From contig PTFA01000035.1 in NCBI GenBank assembly GCA_003342895.1, forward strand, positions 6,229,459 to 6,293,458: a DNA stretch of 64,000 nt, in the 5' to 3' direction. The first letter of the stretch is position 1; the number at the start of each line of letters is the position of its first letter. The notes under the pieces are model-generated. The model was not told the origin of the DNA, ran no database searches, and saw only the letters and a list, made by a program, of their open reading frames with translations. Below are positions 60,588-64,000 of this stretch, one piece after another. The translations under genes and the position numbers were made by a program. Source of the DNA: Casuarius casuarius. Lineage: Eukaryota > Chordata > Aves > Casuariiformes > Casuariidae.

Positions 60588-63500
60588 CACACCACTCCTA
60601 CAGTAGATGCCCAGTACAAAATTAGGTCTCACTATTTTGTCATTCTAGCTGTGGCAGGGTTAAATGTCTGGTGTCGTCTCTGGAATTAATGTATTGCCAC
60701 AGGAACACAAATCAGACTGTTCTTGGTGTAAGTGTTGCCAGCAGCTTCTATTAGATCACAAATAGTATGACTAAGACACCAAGAATGACATTTTATTTGT
60801 CACTTGTAATAAGGGCAGGTTATAAAAAGAGCACTCGGATCCTTCAATCATAATAGTTCTGTTTGACTGTTTCCTCCTTGCCTTGCTGCTCAGACACTAA
60901 GCAGCTGGAAAGCTCTGAACTAGCACTGTGCCGCAAGTCCATGAAGAGCATGATCCCACAGACTGCAGAGAGAAGGGGTAGGATTAGAAAATTCTTGCAA
61001 GAACACCCATTAATAAAAGATTAAAGTCACTGCACTAGCAGCTAGTGAGAAGTAACATGTTTACAGATGGCATAAAAAAGGAGAGTCTGGCTAGGAGTCT
61101 CTCATTCCAGCAGGGAAACCATCTGTGAAAGTATTCATGCCCCTTTCAGACACAATTATAAGCTGATCATAATTGTGCCTCAACCCCATGTAATCACTTG
61201 TGCCAGTAATTACTAGGAATACAAACAGGAGCTGCACTGAACTGTGAACAGCTACAAGAAAGAGACATAGATGTTTTTTCTCCAAGACTGTATCATATTT
61301 ACTTGCCAAATGTAAACTCGCTAGAGGCACTTAGGCATGGAAAAAGACACAGCAATTAGAATAAAGTCCCACATTTACCTAATCAATCATTGTACTTTCA
61401 TGACATCAAACTTAAGTTTACCCTTTGAATACTTAGGAGGGAATCAGTACTGAGTGTACCCCAACCAGGCGCAAGACTGCCATGTTTTTATGGCATGTGT
61501 TTGTGTTAGATGTAGGTATATGATGAAAAGACTCTCAGCCTGATAACGGCTGAGATTATAAGTCAGAAAACCTCATCCTCAGTTCACCCTTAGGCTCACG
61601 CCAGGATACCAGTTCTACATAATGCAGTTGCTTTTTCAGGACAGCTGTGTAATTTTCTTACACGTCAGGCCTGCAGGCTCAACTTGTTAATCTTCCGCCA
61701 TTCCAATGGGGGGCGGGGGGCACGGGAAGGTTTATTCCCAATGAAAAGGAAACATTAAACACCACCAACCCACCACCTGATAACTTCCTCTGTGTGGTAT
61801 ACCAGACAATTCCCTCCCCAAAGGAAATCTGTGGGATCCTTCCCATAAAGCCATAAAAGGACACTGAGGAGGGAGGAAAAGGGGTAGATCCCACTTGAAG
61901 CTCATCTCTAAATCCCTTTACAGAATCAGGAAGGGGAAGGAAGAATGGGTATGAACCAACACACATCTGTCCTTAGGCCAGCAAGACTTTCTCCACTTCC
62001 TTGAAAAGTCATTGTTTAGAGAAGCTATTTTAGATGTGCACCATATTTTGTTACATACTGTAAGGCAAAGACAAGCTGTCATCACAGAGGAGGTGAAAAC
62101 ACAGAGACATTCCCACACCACAGTACCTGCACCATAGTGATGCAGAAAATATTTCAAAGCAGTAAGAGACCACACAGCCAGTTTAGCAGTGTCATCTGTG
62201 ACACCCAGAGGGGAAAAACAAACAACTTGAAGGTGAGTGCATGGAGGGTCCTTCCAGGTTTTGAACAGGCAAGGCCAGGTATCTCTTGCCCCTCAACACA
62301 GAGGGGCAGGAGACAGATCTCGCAGACAGAATGTGCCAGCCGAAAGACTGCAGCAGCATGTTGCTAAACAAGCTGTATCGTGATCTGTGAATCAGAGCAC
62401 ACATTGATGAGAAAGCTCTCAGACAGGACAGCCAGTGTCTGAGGGCCAACTGTCCCCTGCAAGTGCCCTCATGGGAGCATCTTCAGCTGGATCAGGGAGA
62501 CTACCTGGACACTGGTACAGGCAACTCCTCTCTGTACCAGAGATGCTTTGTACATGACTATCTGTTTGGTCAAAGCTTTGATACATTCCCTTGTTGACAC
62601 ACAGTCCCTCACCTGCAGTGACCTAACCTGTATGTAATACTGTAAACTGTATGACTGTATGCTCACAGTGATACACCAACCAGTGTCTTTTCTCTCAAAA
62701 CAACTTACATAGTTATACAAGGTTCATACATGCATGCCACAACTGCAAACTAGGGCAACCATCATTAAAATTACAGATGACTGAAAGTTTGCTACATGCG
62801 AACTGAAGTTTCATAAACAAGAAAAAATATTCACAAAAAATAGCTCCTATTTGTCAGTTCAAAAAGCTTTAGAAGGCACTGTCTCACTGTCCCTGTGCTC
62901 TGAAGTCCCTGTAGTAACTTGAGAAAAGAGCCCTAATTTGGATTACGATTCTGACTCTACTGCTTAGCAAAGACAGACATTTGAGAGAACACAAAAGGCA
63001 GTCTGTAAGAGAGGAAAAACTGGAAGTAGTAACATGGAAGCACATCCTTGTCCTCAGACCCATCCCTACTGCCAAGGACTTCAACTCGTGTTATGCTCGC
63101 GCTTTTTCAGAAGAGCCCTGACAGTACAGTCACATTCCACCCCTCTTCGCTGAGAAGGGTGGGGGCTTGCAGAGAACAGTGCCATATTGTCATCTAGGAA
63201 GCTTGTTTTGATGTGCGGAACAACTGCACATTTAGAAGAGGAAGATGACTGCCAGCTTCCCAACACCCCAGAGAAGCTCAGTTTATTCAAAGAACTCAAT
63301 TTATTCATCCTAAATCAATTCCTTCTTTACTGAGAAAAATACCTACTACCATTATTCAAGTAAAATATCGAAAGGAAACCCTTTTCTCTTCCTTCCCTAG
63401 AAGTCAACTACAAAAAGCCCCAAACAAAGGAACCCAGGAAAACCCAATACCACACTAGGTCTGAGCTTGTCTATTCTTCTCAGAGCACATGAAGAGCACT

Positions 63501-63798
63501 GGAGCTCCAGGTTCTCCTGCTAGCCTGGTAGCTAGCTCAGAAAAAGCACTACACAAATATTACATCCAGAGTAAAGCTTTCAACCTTGTAACTCTCTAAA
63601 AACAATCCTCACAATGACTCTATTTTCAGCTGAAAGTGAACTGCACATTCTTAAGTATATAGTATAACACTTCTCAATTACCTGCAAATGGAGAATCAGC
63701 TTTGTGAGACTATCAAAAGGAAAGCATTTCACAGCCACTTCTCCCTTCACCTGTGCTGCACAATTGGCTGTGCCCATTCTGAAGTATGTTATCACTTA

Positions 63799-63890
63799 GG
63801 ACCTCATCCCGCCAAGACTCAGGCAGACGCTCAACTTCACGCACTGCAAGCTGTCCCACAGAAGTCAGTGGGACAACTCGTGACACCAAA
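63799..63890. repeat. Sauropsid interspersed repeat, best preserved copy in the window
   Basis: The stretch contains ACCTCATCCCGCCAAGACTC, GCTCAACTTCACGCACTGCA and GTCCCACAGAAGTCAGTGGG in succession. These match in order the familiar GCCCTGATCCTGCAAAGACT, GCTTAACTTTACGCACT and GTCCCACTGAAGTCAATGGG arrangement seen repeatedly in reptile and bird genomes. The family name is not known to me with certainty. Confidence 0.55.
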
Positions 63891-64000
63891 CTCGTTACCT
63901 CCATAAACCTTTTCAGTCTAGATACACTGAGCATCCAGCAGCTTATAAAGTGATGTACACCAGCCTAAATGTGTGTTAAATACTGGTAAGTCAGATTCAT

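Larger units (their letters stand above)
55651..64000. other. Non-coding region downstream of ADIPOQ
   Basis: No coding exon was recognised. Contents are poly(T) at 60301, an A-rich tract at 60557 and a sauropsid repeat at 63799. In mammals ST6GAL1, which has several untranslated 5' exons, follows ADIPOQ on the same strand, so part of this could be its upstream region, but its first coding exon is not in the window as far as I can see. Confidence 0.55.

Noticed and set aside
60301..60630. Poly(T) at 60301 and the A-rich tract at 60557 as tails of processed pseudogenes
   Set aside because: No recognisable gene sequence or target-site duplication lies next to either tract.
1..64000. tRNA, rRNA, CRISPR, operon or prokaryotic features
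   Set aside because: No B-box-like GGTTCGAAT motif in a tRNA context, no rRNA sequence and no regularly spaced repeat array was seen. The composition and gene structure are those of a vertebrate nuclear genome.

Overview
The window looks like vertebrate nuclear DNA, most probably from a bird. The reasons are one clear split gene with GT-AG introns and GC-rich coding exons, a degraded CR1 LINE, ancient MIR-like and sauropsid-type repeats, very low visible repeat density, and many short CpG-rich blocks of the kind usual on avian microchromosomes. A crocodilian or turtle is not strictly excluded, but the low CR1 load argues against it.

Only one protein-coding gene can be supported: adiponectin (ADIPOQ), plus strand, coding exons 52435-52645 and 53643-54169. 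The spliced product is a complete 245-residue secreted protein with a signal peptide, a conserved N-terminal cysteine, 22 uninterrupted Gly-X-Y triplets and a C-terminal globular C1q domain. A non-coding first exon with a promoter-like upstream block is proposed, at low confidence, at about 49.2-49.36 kb. That would give a 3.0 kb intron 1.

The 49 kb to the left (1-49200) show no recognisable coding exon. They hold a strong CpG island at 18.93-20.09 kb, interrupted by a 508-base assembly gap, and several smaller CpG-rich blocks (24.7, 31.3, 39.3, 43.4, 46.6 and 50.8 kb, among others). They also hold one CR1 relic (about 22.84-23.5 kb), MIR-like fragments, an internal 57-bp segment with perfect splice signals on both sides (1591-1647), and several tandem or simple repeats. 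The 10 kb to the right (54170-64000) are probably the ADIPOQ 3' UTR followed by intergenic DNA or intron of the next gene. In other amniotes the neighbours of ADIPOQ are RFC4 and ST6GAL1; I could not see coding exons of either.

I found no convincing previously undescribed system. The observations most worth checking are the candidate ADIPOQ promoter and exon 1, the possible transcript from the gap-containing CpG island, the array of orphan CpG islands, the candidate non-coding exon near 1.6 kb, a CpG-retaining AT-rich block near 12.3 kb, and two small clean tandem or palindromic structures.
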